Shown: positions 38,856 to 51,279, counted from the first letter of the stretch. The stretch: DNA of 64,000 nt from Blasia pusilla (GCA_050084515.1 CM114274.1:26908001-26972000), one strand, 5' to 3'. Notes: a model not told the origin generated them from the sequence alone. A program made the numbers and translations.

Positions 38856-39097
38856 TTGTGCACTGTTGCACAAGCAATATTGGAACAACTTCGAATTGAT
38901 GACCCATTAGTAGTTGAGCTGGCAATCGAAGAATTGAGAGATTTGAAGGACACGGAGGCTGTCGAGCTTTCTCTACTTCTCTACAATGATGCATTCATCC
39001 AAGGACTGAACAAGGAATGGTTAGGAAAGGATAGCCCTACCAATTTTTTATCCTTCCCACTTGAACAGGCTCCAGGTCTAACCCCTACTGTAAGTTC
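38856..39097 (+). pseudogene. Fragment resembling endoribonuclease YbeY (chloroplast type)
   Basis: The open frame reads IDDPLVVELAIEELRDLKD, then VELSLLLYNDAFIQGLNKEW and GKDSPTNFLSFPLEQ. This matches the N-terminal half of YbeY-family rRNA-maturation endonucleases (VELS-x-L-x-ND-x-FI-x-x-LN-x-EW, then T-DVLSFP). It stops at a possible GTAAGT donor near 39,089. The metal-binding H-x3-H-x5-H region expected in the next exon was not found downstream. In the family conserved TDVLSFP has Asp-Val; here it is Asn-Phe. I infer a partial, probably dead copy. An intact gene with distant exons is possible but not supported. Confidence 0.6.
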
Positions 39098-39952
39098 TAC
39101 GTTGCCATGCTTGCAAATTCAATTTTCACCAAGCTTAAATGATACTTCGGAGGTTGCCGCTGTTGTTACTCCATGTGGTGTAATACTCTAATACTATGTC
39201 AATTCTCGAGAAAGGATCACTCCCTATTGTAGTGACTTGGTGGAAAACTATCACAACGATTGTTAGAGTAGACGACGATGTAATCCCATTTTGAAGCATT
39301 TCTTTGTATCATTCAAATTTGCAAGTCCAAGCTTCTCAACTGGACATGAACTTAGATCCTGAGGATATGAAGCTTTATCAGCTCGTTATACCCCATCCTT
39401 TTTATTGAGGAGACAATAATATCTTCCCATTGTGAAATGCTTCTTTTTGTAGTCAAATTTTGAGTAGTGACCAAATTACGACCATGGAACTTCACTATTT
39501 GAACCGGATTGCCAGTGGACATCAAAGAACTCGCAATCTGAATGTGGCTACCACTTGACATTGCTAGGAGACAGGAGGGAGAAAATTTTTAGGGTTTTGG
39601 TTTAAGCTTAATTTGTAGATCTCATAAGATTCATGAAAGTGCAGGTTCATCGCATCTTTTCCACTTTCCTCACGGTATCTTAGTTCATCCTTTCCCAACA
39701 CTCCTGTTGAGCATCCCCATGCAGTCCATGTTTAGGTCTTACAGGTGAATCACAAGCAAAGATCCCTTGTCTTTCACTTCGTGGATTCTCAATGCAATTC
39801 CAGGTCTGAAAGAACCAGACTTTATATGCCGGGAATTAGTGGATTGTACTATCTGGTTTCTCTTTTATTTCCATTTGATGTTGGAAGGTGGGATGTAGTG
39901 ATACAAGAGAGTTGCTCTTCTTCTAGAGGAGCTTTTAATATCCATGCCCTTT
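39098..39952. other. AT-rich DNA downstream of the YbeY-like fragment
   Basis: A 69-codon minus frame (39561-39352) starts with a Copia-gag-like phrase but no further retroelement sequence follows. Nothing else recognised. Confidence 0.35.
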
Positions 39953-40130
39953 GATTTGGATGATGGGGAAGAGATAGCCTTTACCTTTGTTATGACTTGG
40001 ACTCCTATTCCATTCGACAGGCCTGGTCTAGAGCTTCTACTATCTGTAATTTGGATGATGGTGGAGAGATAGCCTTCATCTCTATTATGACTTTGATCCC
40101 TGTTCAATTTGACAGGCCTGCTCCAGATAG
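39953..40130. repeat. Tandem duplication, 95-bp period
   Basis: Two diverged copies of ATTTGGATGATGG(G/T)G(A)GAGATAGCCTT, each ending near TTCGACAGGCCTG / TTTGACAGGCCTG. Non-coding. Confidence 0.8.
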
Positions 40131-41961
40131 AATCCCTACAGTCATACGGCCTTAGTTCGTGCCTCATCATTGTCTGAGTATGTGCTCTATCTTCTCCAAA
40201 AGTGCACCCCTGATTTGCCTTGGCTTGCTTGGGTCTCCATTCTAGCCACCATTCTTACAAGTACATCAGATACAAAAATCAAATTTGTGATCTCCAAAAC
40301 CTATTAAGAAGCAAAGCCAAAACGCCTCCATTGGTCTCATTTTGGCCTAAGTTCCTACTCTAAATATTTTTTTATTTGGTTCTAGGGTTGTCACCCATGC
40401 ATTCAGACAGAGATACATCAAGATGGTGAGGAAGGCAAGAAAATTTCTTCAGTCAAATTTGGGTCTATGTGTAGTTCTTTTGTGACTAATCCACCAAATA
40501 TCCCACAAATGCCTTGACCGAACAACCACTCAATCTATGTCTATCATTCCCATGGTCTAGTATGTCATGCTAGTATTTAGACTAGTGTTGGTGGTGGTAC
40601 TAGTGAAATACAAATTATGTGGATCCTTTTTTGTATTTAAAGACAAAGTTGACTCAACAAACATCACACTGTTTATTGAATTGAACAAGTTCATTGAATA
40701 CCCATCTTGTTGAAATTTGGCCATGTGTTATTGGTGTTGCAGATTAGGCTCGTCTCTAATCAGTTCAGTGGTACAGTGGAATTCAAGTACTTTGATCTTA
40801 CTTATCAACATCAAAATTCTTTGCCAAAGCTATTGCTGCATACATGAATTTCAATGATTATTGGAATGACTTGAGATAGAGAGGTGTGTTGATGGAGGGA
40901 TGGGATTTTCGAGTACTCATATTGGTCTTTTTGATGATGAATGTGTTGTGCAACTTAAAGAAAGTTCCACCTGCAAGACACTGCCGATCTAAACTAGGGC
41001 CGTTGCAACGTGATTCTTGATAGGTATTGTGTTTGGAGGTTTATCAGAGTCAATGATGAATGTGGGCGGATCCAGGTGTTGGACAGAAATGCCACTCATG
41101 AATAGGACATGACAAAGTCATCGAAATAGTGAGGGCTGAATGAAGTAGGAGAGCACATACAATGGGCATTATCAAGACAAATCGACATGATCTCATATTG
41201 TCGTGCATGGTGTACGCTGCTGTCTTTTCAGTACTTTGTTCACTCTCCGTCACTATTCTCGTTGTCATGATCGTCCATGGGGGATCTCTCGTCTGTTTGT
41301 AGATGATAAAGTGCAGTAGTTGAAGTGACCAATTCAGATAAGTGGGTACACTAATGGACTGAGAGGGAGAAGAGTTGGATTGGATTGAGGTGCGCGTATT
41401 GTTGGAGCTGAATGTATAGAGGAAGGAAGTGAAGAGTGAGCATCATTGGAGGGATTGGACAGGAGATTGACTATGCGCGTTGTTGATAAAGAGAGTGACT
41501 CGTCAACCTTTTGGAGAGCGAGGAGTGGAATTGGCTAATTCGGCTTTCATGAAGATGGTTCTTCAGATATCAATACTTCTTCATAGATGTACAAACTCAG
41601 CATATGCGTGTGTTCAGTTCTTCCTATATTATATGTTGTATCTATCTTGCATTGATTTTTTTCAAGTATATTCGCTCACTTCAAACTACCAATCTATAAT
41701 GCTCCTTGCCCCAAACCTTCTTCTTGAGAAGTATGTCAACCTTCTTTCTTCTTGCTACCGATTTACATTTCTTTGCATGTGATCGATTTTTTGGATAATT
41801 CATAAAGCCTCTTGAAAAGAATTACTCATATTTAGGCTTCTAGGAAATCTCTGGCTTCTACGTGTGCACGTAAATTGTTGGAGTTTAAGTCAACGTTGTT
41901 GAGTGGTCTCTATACATTTGAGGGTCTCACATGAATGAAATTGGGATGTGGAGAAGGAGGA
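40131..41961. other. Intergenic DNA, no gene recognised
   Basis: No domain-bearing frame is present. The second Ty3/gypsy element appears truncated at the right edge of this stretch; no LTR or PHD-finger sequence was recognised here. Confidence 0.4.
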
Positions 41962-42600
41962 TCAGGAGCTTCCAATGTGATGGTCTCTCACTTCGAACCA
42001 ACCCAACCCAACCCTATGAGAACATGCTAGCATCCATACATCTGGGTCATCAAGGTCCAGCACCTCACCAGCATCTCGACAAGTGGCCGCATGTAAATCA
42101 AGCTCTCGGCCATAAAGTAGCAAGTACGGTGAAAAAGATGCTAAGGATGCATGCTTGCTGAATCTATATCCCATCGCCAACCACGGCAACTGGAGGTCCC
42201 AATCTCTTAGGTGACCTCTCTGCAAGCCATACTTGCGTAAATCCCTCTTCATCGTCTGCACAACTCTCTCCGCTAATCCATCCGCCTCGAGATGATCTCG
42301 CAAAGTCGTGCGGTGGTTGATCAGGGCCTGATCACACAAGGCCTGGAACTCATTGCAAAACTTGGTACCCTGGTTTGTCAACACCTCAACCGGTGCACCA
42401 TAATGACTCAACACTCTATCAAGGAATACATAAGCTACTCCCTCACTCGCTTTGTTAGGCAATGCAACCAACTCAATCCACTTCGAGAAGTACTCGACCA
42501 TCACCAACACATAACGACTGTCACTCTCCGTCAAAGGCAAAGGTCCTGCAAAATCCAAACTCCATCTATACCCTAAGGCCATGATCGGTAATGGATGCAA
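41962..42600 (-). pseudogene. Integrase catalytic core of the second gypsy element
   Basis: The frame reads GYRWSLDFAGPLPL (first catalytic Asp present), then YVLVMVEYFSKWIELVALP. Next comes EVLTNQGTKFCNEF, where relatives have TDQG, so the second Asp is Asn. EADGLAERVVQTMKRDLRKY retains the Glu. It continues with DWDLQLPWLAMGYRFS and ends abruptly about residue 200; the usual C-terminal region is absent. A TAG stop at 42601 separates it from the upstream RNase H/zinc-binding frame, in place of a sense codon. Confidence 0.9.
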
Positions 42601-43520
42601 CTATGGAGTTGGAGCATTGAAGGATGCTCGGACCTGATCACACACCATGCATCTAGCAACAAACTGCTGAACGTCTGTTTGCATATCTCGCCACCAATAC
42701 TGAATCTGGAGCAAGTTGCACGTTCGCTTCACCCCTAAGTGACCCAACTCCTTATGGACATGTTGCACTAGTCGTGCTCTCTGTGAAGGATGCGGCACTA
42801 CGCGTACTCTACCATCCTCCCAAACCCTCAAAACATGTGTCCCCTCCCAACGGAACCGTCTGGCCCGTTGTAGGATCCGATCCCGCTCTCTAGCACCCAC
42901 GGTGCTTACAACGCTGTTAGGACAAAGGTACTCCAAGACTACTCCATCATCATGAATATCTTGGCCATTTGTCGTCTCCTTACTCGCCTCGGGATCCAGG
43001 GACTCTCCACTAGACCTCGCCATTGAAGTCTTCACACTATGGCTCTCGATAGCCAACATGCCTAAAAAGGCTGACGCATGCCATCTTGGCACTGACTCCT
43101 CATCACTCTCTCCATGCCATCGAGCTCCAGTAGCATCTCGCTGACTCGCGCATGGGTTACGACTCAACCCATCTGCATCTTGGTTGAGCGTCCCAGGTCT
43201 ATGTACCACCTGAAAATCATACTCCTGCAACAACAAATCCCATCTCGCAAGATTCCCTATAAGCTTGTCGTACTCCATCAACCACTTCATTGGTTGATGA
43301 TTAGTGATGATGGTAAAGGGGTTGCCAAATAAGTAACACCTGAAATGCGTGACAACCCACACCGCAGCCAAGCACTCATCCTCATACGAGATGTACTTTG
43401 CCTCTGCAGCGTTGTTCGAGCGGCTAGCGTAAGCCACCACGAACTCTCTACCCTCATCATCATGTTGGATGAGCACCGCTCCAAGCCCCAACATGCTCCA
43501 ATCTGTGTGCAATTGGAAAG
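42601..43520 (-). pseudogene. RNase H and integrase zinc-binding domain of the second gypsy element
   Basis: HTDWSMLGLGAVLIQHDDEG begins the RNase H (first Asp). YEDECLAAVWVV holds the Glu. TNHQPMKWLMEY has Asn where relatives have TDHQP, so one catalytic Asp is lost. NQDADGLSRNP ends the domain. After a linker, VHKELGHLGVKRT and CMVCDQV form the H2C2 integrase zinc motif. It is a single uninterrupted frame of about 303 residues, the longest surviving piece of the element. Confidence 0.9.
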
Positions 43521-44450
43521 GACGCCCCTGATCGGTCTCCTCAAGATTGGCGCGGACGTAAACCTGTCCTTGAGCAATTGAAATGCTTGATCCTGCTCAT
43601 CCCCCCAATGCCACTCGTGATCCACCTTGGTCAGCAAGGTCACCGGCTTTGCAATCGAACTGAATCCCTTGACGTATCGCCAATAGAAGTTTGCCAATCC
43701 CATGAATGTGCGAACACGACTAACATCTGTAGGGCGTGGAATGCATGAGATAGCCTCTACCTTTGTCTGCTGAACACCAAGGCCCCCTGGGTGTATCGTA
43801 TGACCCAAGTACTCAATCTGGTTGTAGAAGAACTTGCACTTGCCTGGATGTAGCTTCAACCCATGTAATTGCAATCGTCAAAACACCTCCTCTAGATGTC
43901 GCTCATGCTCCTCAACCGTGGCGCTAAAGACTACGATGTCATCAATATAACACCTAGCAAAATCCAGACCTGCCAAGATCCTATCCATGATCCTCTGAAA
44001 CTCAGCCGAGGCGTTCTTTAACCCTAATGGTAAGAACCGCCACTAGTACAGACAATCCTTCCCGTGAGGATCGATGCCCCAAAATGCCGTCTTTTGCTTG
44101 TCCTCCAATCTGATAGGCAGTTGATGGTATCTGGCTCGCAAATCCAATGAACTGAAGACCTTTGCGTGACCAATCGCATCAAAGATCTCCTCGGGGGTGG
44201 GCATGGTATACCTATCGGACTTTGTCTGCCGATTGATAGGTCGATAATCCCCACACATCCACCTATCCGTCCAATTTCCATGCACATCCTTCTTGGCGGG
44301 TATGACACTGGCAAATGCACACTCCCCATGCGACATCTCCACTAGTCCTACTCCGACCAAGTCCTGGCTCCTACTCTGAATTAGAGCCCTGTCCATATCA
44401 CTGTACCTGTAGGATCGTTGGAAGATCGGCGAGTGATACTTCGCCTTAGT
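43513..44450 (-). pseudogene. Reverse transcriptase of the second gypsy element, YIDD intact
   Basis: Starting near IFQRSYRYSDMDRALIQSR, the RT continues through CAFASVIPAKKDVHGNW, RRMCGDY-like RWMCGDYRPINRQ, FSSLDLRARYHQLPI (catalytic Asp) and AFWGIDPHGKD. After an in-frame stop near 44,045, sequence near 43,938-43,949 encodes YIDD. A second stop lies near 43,876. LHPGKCKFFYNQIEYLGHTI and FMGLANFYWRYVKGFS complete the thumb/connection. A frameshift at about 43,520 leads into RNase H. The active-site motif is preserved although the frame is broken at least three times. Confidence 0.88.
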
Positions 44451-44557
44451 TCCACCTCATACGCATCCAAGAACGTGTTCCCCAAGACTCCATCGATTCC
44501 ATCCATGTTGCAAACTATGAAAATCTCCTTCAACTCGAATACTCCGCAATCCCACAA
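44440..44557 (-). pseudogene. C-terminal end of the aspartic protease, cut off by the CACTA insertion
   Basis: Immediately left of the CACTA left end, the minus strand reads VFELKEIFIVCNMDG, then DGVLGNTFLDAYEVEL. This is the flap-distal ILGxxFL motif of retroviral-type proteases. The N-terminal half with the DTGA site is at 61.46-61.8 kb on the other side of the CACTA element, out of frame by one base at the join. Confidence 0.75.
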
Positions 44558-44820
44558 CACTAGAAGAAATGGGTGGTTTTTATGACTAGACTTTAAATGA
44601 CTCACCAAAAGAATGACTCAAATTAGTACTTAAATGGTTTAGTCATAAAATTTAGGGTCGTACAACTCATTGAGTCATCTCCTTATGACTAAAGAAGTTT
44701 TCAATACCCACTAGTCTAGTCAGTCGGACTTGTTTCCTTTAGTAAAGACTTGTTTCACTCGCCTAGTAAAGATGAGTCATAAAGAACGACTCATATGTTT
44801 AAATGATTTCATGCTCCCAT
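44558..44820. repeat. CACTA left terminal and subterminal repeats
   Basis: After the TIR, short motifs of the form (T)ATGACT(A/C), TGAGTCAT and TAGTCAT recur about ten times on both strands within 260 bp. In En/Spm, such subterminal motifs are TNPA-binding sites. Here the binding role is inference from position and repetition. Confidence 0.8.
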
Positions 44821-46060
44821 TTTGAGTAGGATTATTCAGAGTCCTTGTGTCATTTTCATGTTAACATGGAGATATCTTTTCATCCAACCATAAGATGGTG
44901 ATAAAAGTAAGCACAAGACTTTGCATTAATTTCTCAATGTTGATGAACCCCTCGTTGAGGTGGGAGGGTCGAAAAAGAGGTGTCATGGGGGGGAGGAGGG
45001 CATTAAGTAGGATTGTTTCAAATCCTTGTTGCAATTTCATGTTATTATGGTGTTGACTCTTCTTCCAACCATTCGATGGTCTTGAAAGTGTTATTATGGT
45101 GTTGACTCTTCTTCCAACCATTCGATGGTCTTGAAAGTGCTGGACATGCCTTGTTATTTAATGCCTCCACAATTGCAACGGTTCGGATCTATCCCATAGC
45201 CTTCTATGCTAGTACCAAAAATCAAAGTCCTTATTTAGGGATTACGATTTTTTATTCAATGTGTGAGTGATCATTTGAAGTTTTTCCCTGTGTTCGTGGG
45301 GTTGGGGTGGCTATCTAGGAACCTTTTCTTGTTTTTTCGACTCCTGGTTGAGGGGGGAGGGTAGAAAAAGAGGTGTCATGCAAGTGGATGATGGCATTGA
45401 GTAGAATTGTCTCAAGTCATTGTTGCAATTTCATGTTATTATAGTGTTTACTCTTCTTCCAACCATTGGATGGTGGTGAAACTTGGCACAAGCCTTGCCA
45501 TTAAATTCTTCCACACGCTCAACGGTTCAGATCTGTCCCTTAAACTTCCATGCTAGTACCAAAAATCAAAGTCCTTATTTAGGGTTTACGATTTTTAATT
45601 CAATGTGTGAGTGGTCATTTGAAGTTTTTTCTTTTGCCTTGTGTTCATGGGGTTGGGATTTAGGTGTAGGAAAATTTCCTTGGTTTTTGGAACCCTCGTT
45701 GAGGGGCAAGGGTCGAAAAAGAACTGTCATGATGGGGGAAGAGGGCATTGAGTAGGATTGTTTCGAATCCTTGTTGCAATTTCATGTTATTATGGTGTTG
45801 ACTCTTCTTCCAACCATTGGATGGTCTTGAAAGTTGGCACATGCCTTGTTATTTAATGCCTCCACAATTGCAACGGTTCGGATCTATCCCATAGCCCTCT
45901 ATGCTAGTACCAAAAATCAAAGTCCTTATTTAGGGATTACGATTTTTTATTCAATGTGTGAGTGATCATTTGAAGTTTTTTCTTCTTCCCTGTGTTCGTG
46001 GGGTTGGGGTGGCTATCTAGGAACCGTTTCTTTTTTTTTCGACTCTTGGTTGAGGGGGTT
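44821..46060. repeat. Tandem array, ~345-355-bp unit, inside the CACTA element
   Basis: ACCAAAAATCAAAGTCCTTATTTAGGG(A/T)TTACGATTTTT recurs near 45,217, 45,557 and 45,912. Each copy is preceded by GTTGCAATTTCATGTTATTATGGTGTTGACTCTTCTTCCAACCATT (landmark, near 45,029, 45,427 and 45,773). A 64-bp internal duplication lies at about 45,045-45,140. Non-coding. Confidence 0.85.
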
Positions 46061-46069
46061 TTTTTTTTT

Positions 46070-46570
46070 TTCCTTGGGGCCCTGACCATGAAGGGCATGG
46101 TGTGATCAAGTTTCATGATTTATGGGCTTGTTTTGGAGGAGAAGGAACATCAAATGAAGGAGAAAGTGGAAGAGGAGTGACTTACAAGTCTTTTTCCTAG
46201 TCCTCCTTCCATTTTTCACCTTTGTTGCCACTCATCATTTGATGCCACCGTTGGATGGAGCTTAAACCTGGAAATTTGTGGATGGTCATGCCCCTCTTGA
46301 ACTTGGACGGTGTGGATCTTATATAGAATTCTCCATGCTGCATTAAAAAATGAAGACCTGAGCTAAGGGTTTTTGATTTTTAACTCCCAAACCCCAAGAA
46401 GCATTTGGGGTTTTTTTTTTTCCCCCTTGGGTCCTAACGTGAAGGGCATGGTGTGATCAAGTTTCATGATTTATGGGCTTGTTTTGGAGGATAAGGAACA
46501 TCAAATGAACAAGAAAGTGGAAGAGGAGTAACTTACAAGTAATGTTCCTAGTGCTCCTTCCATTTTTCTC
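46070..46570. repeat. Direct duplication, ~350-bp period
   Basis: GAAGGGCATGGTGTGATCAAGTTTCATGATTTATGGG starts near 46,090 and again near 46,441. Each is followed by GTTTTGGAGGA(G/T)AAGGAACATCAAATGAA and TGGAAGAGGAGT(G/A)ACTTACAAGT (landmarks). Non-coding. Confidence 0.85.
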
Positions 46571-46969
46571 GAGTGAGATTTCTTGCAGGGTTTTTGCTCA
46601 CGATGTGACCTCCACCCCTCTAATCTTCAAGACTTATTTGGGCCTTCTTACTTATATCACAGGCATGCGCATGTTTGGATTTTGTGTAAATTTTTTTTTC
46701 ATATTTTGCTTGCGGGTAGGTATTTACTACTTGGAATTATAACCAACTCAATGTGGTCAACATTTTTAGGCTGTCTCTCCACCAAATTTTTATGGATGCT
46801 AAAAGAATGGACAACAATTTAGCACCATGTGAATGGGCACCTAGAGTATCACATTTTTTATCTATGCCAACGTGGCAATCAAGCTGGGTTGTAGGCTTAT
46901 TTGACATGTTGAGTGTGCCGTGGCAAGGACCTAGGCTTTGGCTCTGTTTTTCGGTGCGATGCGATTCGG

Positions 46970-47155
46970 TTTTGAAGGCTTTGCACATTCCCGCGTTTGC
47001 AAGCTCCTGCACCCTACTAACAGTGGGCGAGGTTTTGATGGCTTTGCACATTCCCGTGTTTGCAAGCTTGCACCCTACTAACAAGGTGGGCAGACGATTG
47101 AGGTTCCAGCGTTTGCAAGCTCTGCACCCTACTAATAGTGGGGAGACGATTGAGG
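46970..47155. repeat. Three-copy short tandem repeat
   Basis: The phrase GTTTGCAAGCT(C)(CT)GCACCCTACTAA recurs three times at roughly 55-60-bp spacing, interleaved with GATGGCTTTGCACATTCCCG. Open frames across it are artefacts. Confidence 0.75.
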
Positions 47156-47352
47156 GAAGGAAGTTGAAAGATGATGAGGCAGGCAATGCGAGGGGAAGGA
47201 GGCCGTTTAGGGGAGAAAGTATGATATGGTGCGTTTTTGGGAGATTGGTAATATTTTTTGGACGAAGGAAGGCTCGGATACATGGTGCTAACTCTAGTGC
47301 AAACACGACATTGCCTAAACCTCGATACACATTGTTGATCTGACAGGTGAGT

Positions 47353-47520
<168 letters not shown>

Positions 47521-49205
47521 GTTCTCTCGTCGTGCCCACTCCAAAGACACCCACCTCTCCCATCGCTCTTCGTCTTCACTCTCGGCTTCCACTCTTCGAT
47601 TCCTTGGGATTGGAAAGCGTAAGTTGCCTTTATCTTTTATTCATTACTCTATCTCTCCTTCCATGAATTTGAAGGTGACTCACTAATGCGAAGTGACATG
47701 ATTTCTCGACATGCTTGATCACACATCTGTTCCCTCTCGTGGTTGACTTGAAATTGTAATATTTTAAGGGAACTTGGAAAGTCGTCTATCGTCCGCATGT
47801 TGTTGAGTTGTTTGAGAGGTCGAGATAGTCGTCAATTTTTGGATAGTATTTTCTCTCTTGTGCCTGTAATTGAATTGGAAATTGCAAGGTTTCTACGCAA
47901 CCTCTTGAAGTCTTCACTTATGTGTGTAATCATCGATTCCGTATTGTTCTCTCTCCTAATCGCATTTGACATCTCCCATTTTTCGGGTAATCTGAAATTG
48001 TAGATATTTGTGTATCTCAAAGCCGTCTCCGTTCTAATTGAATCCGATTGATGTGTTCGGTTCTCGGGGGTAATCTGGAAGTGTTCATTTTTCAGGTTTG
48101 TAGATCTTGGGGAGTTTTGCCTTTCTCTCTCTTCCAATCGAATCTGTAATCGTAGTTCGTTTGGAAATTTCAATTGCCAATTTTCTTGATTTTCTCCGAT
48201 TCTGATATCCTTCTCACAAATCTTGCACCCATCCTGTAGGTAGAATCGTGCATTACAACACGAATCCATTAAATCGATAAGTCAATCCCAAGTCACAAGA
48301 AGTTTGTTGGCGTTTGAGATCAATTTAAGTATCTTCACCACCATGCTTTGTTTCCACATTAAAACATTCGTGAGGGATTACCGCTTGTTAAAGTTTTAAC
48401 AAATCCACCACCTCACTTCATCCGCCGCCACATGAGTTACTCTAAACAAGTTTCACAATCACTCCTCATGCACAATGTCGTGCAAATTAATCTCGAGCTC
48501 CCACAAATTTCTCCCAGGTAATAGACATTGGGTAGTCACAGATGCTGTACAAGCCGCTGTGCCCTCCAAAATGCCCAGAGAGTGGAAACACATGGCCCAC
48601 AACAGATGGGTTCAATACTATGTTGAAAGTTCGAGTCTCAAAGATATCCTTAGACTTGAATGGTAATGAATTTTCCTTCGAGATCCGTCTCCTAACATGC
48701 CATCATGTGCTTGCTTTTCAACAAACCTCCAACATATTTGAGCTTCACTAGATACCCCAACATCTTTCCACATCCAAAGGTGTGCATACACCTGCAATGT
48801 TGGTGCAAAGACAACTATGATAAGCATCGATTTGAGAGAATACGATCTTGAATCTGGATGTCCATTGCATTTCCTAATTCTGAACAAGGACACGAAATTC
48901 ATTAAAATTGAAAGTTTCTTTCTCTTTATTTGTATGGAAAGTAGCTAATTAGGCTAGGTAAAAATTGGCTAACACGAAATGTACATTCAAGTCAAACTCG
49001 ATTCTACCTTTTATGATTGGTGAGTGTCAAAGAACATGTAAAGCTTCTTTCACTGCAGGAACTTTTCAAAAGGCTCTAAAAGAGGATATCTTTGTAGATA
49101 ATTTGAAGCTTCGGGGTGAGAAATATTCTCTTGAATACCGCCCATACATCCTTCTCGTAAATTTAGCATATGTGCTTTGAAACCAAAAGCTGAGTAGCAC
49201 AGTAC

Positions 49206-49285
49206 TTTGCTTATGGAAGGTAGATCATCCAGTTAAGAAAGGAGGACAACTATTTTAACTGGATGGTCTATCTTCCATAAGCAAA
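49206..49285. repeat. Foldback, 31-bp arms, 2 mismatches
   Basis: Arms 49206-49236 (starting TTTGCTTATGGAAGGTAGAT) and 49255-49285 are inverted copies with 29 of 31 positions matching around an 18-nt loop. It lies next to the PPR pseudogene inside the CACTA element. It could be a small MITE or a transcribed hairpin. Confidence 0.85.
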
Positions 49286-49570
49286 TATCACTCAAGGTAG
49301 TACTGATAAACTCTAGGGAATTTATTTTGCACACGGACATGAAAGAAGTGGACACAATCGAAGGTAGACAAAACTTGGTCCCTCAAAAATATATACTGAG
49401 ATGAGGAAATCCTAAACCGAGAGATGATCGAAGATACACTCACAAGTCTGGAAAGTGAACTTTGTAGCACAGAAATAAGATGATTTTGCGTCACTTGATT
49501 TCCCAAAGAGTAGCATTAACTTGTATCCATAGTGGTAGCTTAGTCCATAGTAAGTCATTGCTGCACCCAA

Positions 49571-50990
49571 TCAAGAAAAGGTTCCCTTCGCAAAAAAAAA
49601 GCAACCCAAGTTCATCCCACTCACATAGAAAGGAGATCGGAGGGCATACAACTTCTCTTGGACAACTTGTTTGAGTGTTGAACATCCAGGCACCCGCTTC
49701 CTTTGCCCCAACCAGTAATAATAAAGACCTGATCCGGTACAGAGTTCGTCGTAATCATAGCATCCCTCGAATGTGGCTAACGTCCTTGTGAGGGCAACTA
49801 ATCTTTGTCCCAATTGACATGGTATGAAAGTCCATAAACCAATGACTAGGTGTAGTTTGTATGGTAACGACTTGAGGAAAGAAGTCATGGCTAACATCAT
49901 AGTCCCAGACACACCCCGCTTCCACTTTGCAAAGCCGAGATTGTGGAGGAACATGATCAAAGCATCAAGGAACATTAATTTACCATCCTTCTCTTCGATG
50001 GCAAAGAATCAAAGAAGCGTTCACAATATCTATGATGTCCTCACCGAGATCCAATCGATCGATTACAAAGGCATAAGCGTGGTGTCTCGTGTTTGCTAGC
50101 ACACTCGTGAGACCATCCACATGTTCTGGTGTTCTAGCCCCGAGCAATGTTGAAGGAGTATTGCACTCATGCTAGAGTCAATCATGCGATGCCCAATGTG
50201 GACATAGTATCAATGATGTTTCACAACATCATACATATGCACTCTTAAATAAGTAGATATCATGCTTCTAAGAGTGGCGTAGTCCAGGGTTAACCTGAAT
50301 CTAATAAGTCCTTGTGCCAAAAACTTAGCTTCTCAATGTTACCCGCTTTGCCCCACATATCAATCAAGATATTGTATCTTTGGAAGCCTGACATCATGCC
50401 TGACTTCCTTCATCTTCGAACATATTCTCAACTTCTTGTACTTGCCCGCCTTCACGAGAGTTTGCATCATTGTGATGAAAGTACCCGAGTCTTTTGGATA
50501 CCGCTCGCTTGTAGCTTATTGAAGATTTCCATGCTAAGTTCGGTTTTACCTGCTTTAGAGTAAAGATCTATGAGGGTGTTGTAAGTGACTACATTAGGCT
50601 CACAACCACACTTCTTTGCATCTCACAAAACAATTTGGTGAGCAAGCAGTATGATTGCCATATTTTCCCAAGCAATTGATGAGAGTGTTATAAGTAAATA
50701 TATTTGGCTCCACTCCAACCTTACGCATTTCATCATAGAACTCAACGGCTTTTTCATAGTAACCACACTTCCCACAAATATCAATCATTCTTGTGTAGAA
50801 AACCACGCCCAACGAATGACCCTTCTCTTTCATCTCAGTAAAAATAGATTTCATGCGGCACCGAAATTGCCCACCTTGCCAAGGCAATCAACCATTGCAA
50901 TCAGGATAATAGAATCGTCTCGGCTTGCATTATAGTACACGCTTGCTCGCTCCTGCGACAATGCTAGCATCGCTTTAATTTCAGATTCGT
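49571..50990 (-). pseudogene. Captured PPR gene fragment, SMR-like C-terminus, frameshifted
   Basis: On the minus strand the segment near 50,990-50,600 encodes pentatricopeptide repeats: AMVDCLGKVGNFGAA, FTEMKEKGHSLGVVFYTRMI and GYYEKAVEFYDEMRKVGVEP, then NIFTYNTLINCLGKYGN. After a frameshift comes VVTYNTLIDLYSKAGKTELS. Between about 50.5 and 50.0 kb the frames are full of stops. The piece at 49975-49571 has LDALIMFLHNLGFAKWKRG, then KRVPGCSTLKQVVQEKL and SPFYVSGMNLGCFF, resembling the C-terminal end of PPR-SMR organellar proteins. PPR proteins bind organellar RNA. Stops and frameshifts show this copy is dead. Being inside a CACTA element, it is a captured host gene fragment. Confidence 0.75.
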
Positions 50991-51279
50991 CGCTCTGTGA
51001 TCTCGCATAACGAGTGATTTTGCTCCTTCAACGTTTCAACTTGTTCATTGGCACGCTTCACTCACTCTGAAGTTCATTTGTAGAGTCATTCAAAGCACTT
51101 TCAAAGAAGCCCTCTGTTTCGTTGGGCGACAAGTTCTTTCGCTCATTAGACGGACGGACTTGCTCTTGTAGCGACTCTTGCAGGAGTACTATCGCTTTTG
51201 AAGTTGAGACTCACGGCCCTGAATGTTTGCTAATTTATTTTGTAACTCGACTCATGTTTGGAATGTCTCTGTTCCAATT

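Noticed and set aside
39352-39561. Copia gag-like start on the minus strand
   Set aside because: The first residues resemble Copia gag phrases, but no gag body, protease, integrase or RT follows on that strand and no LTRs were seen.
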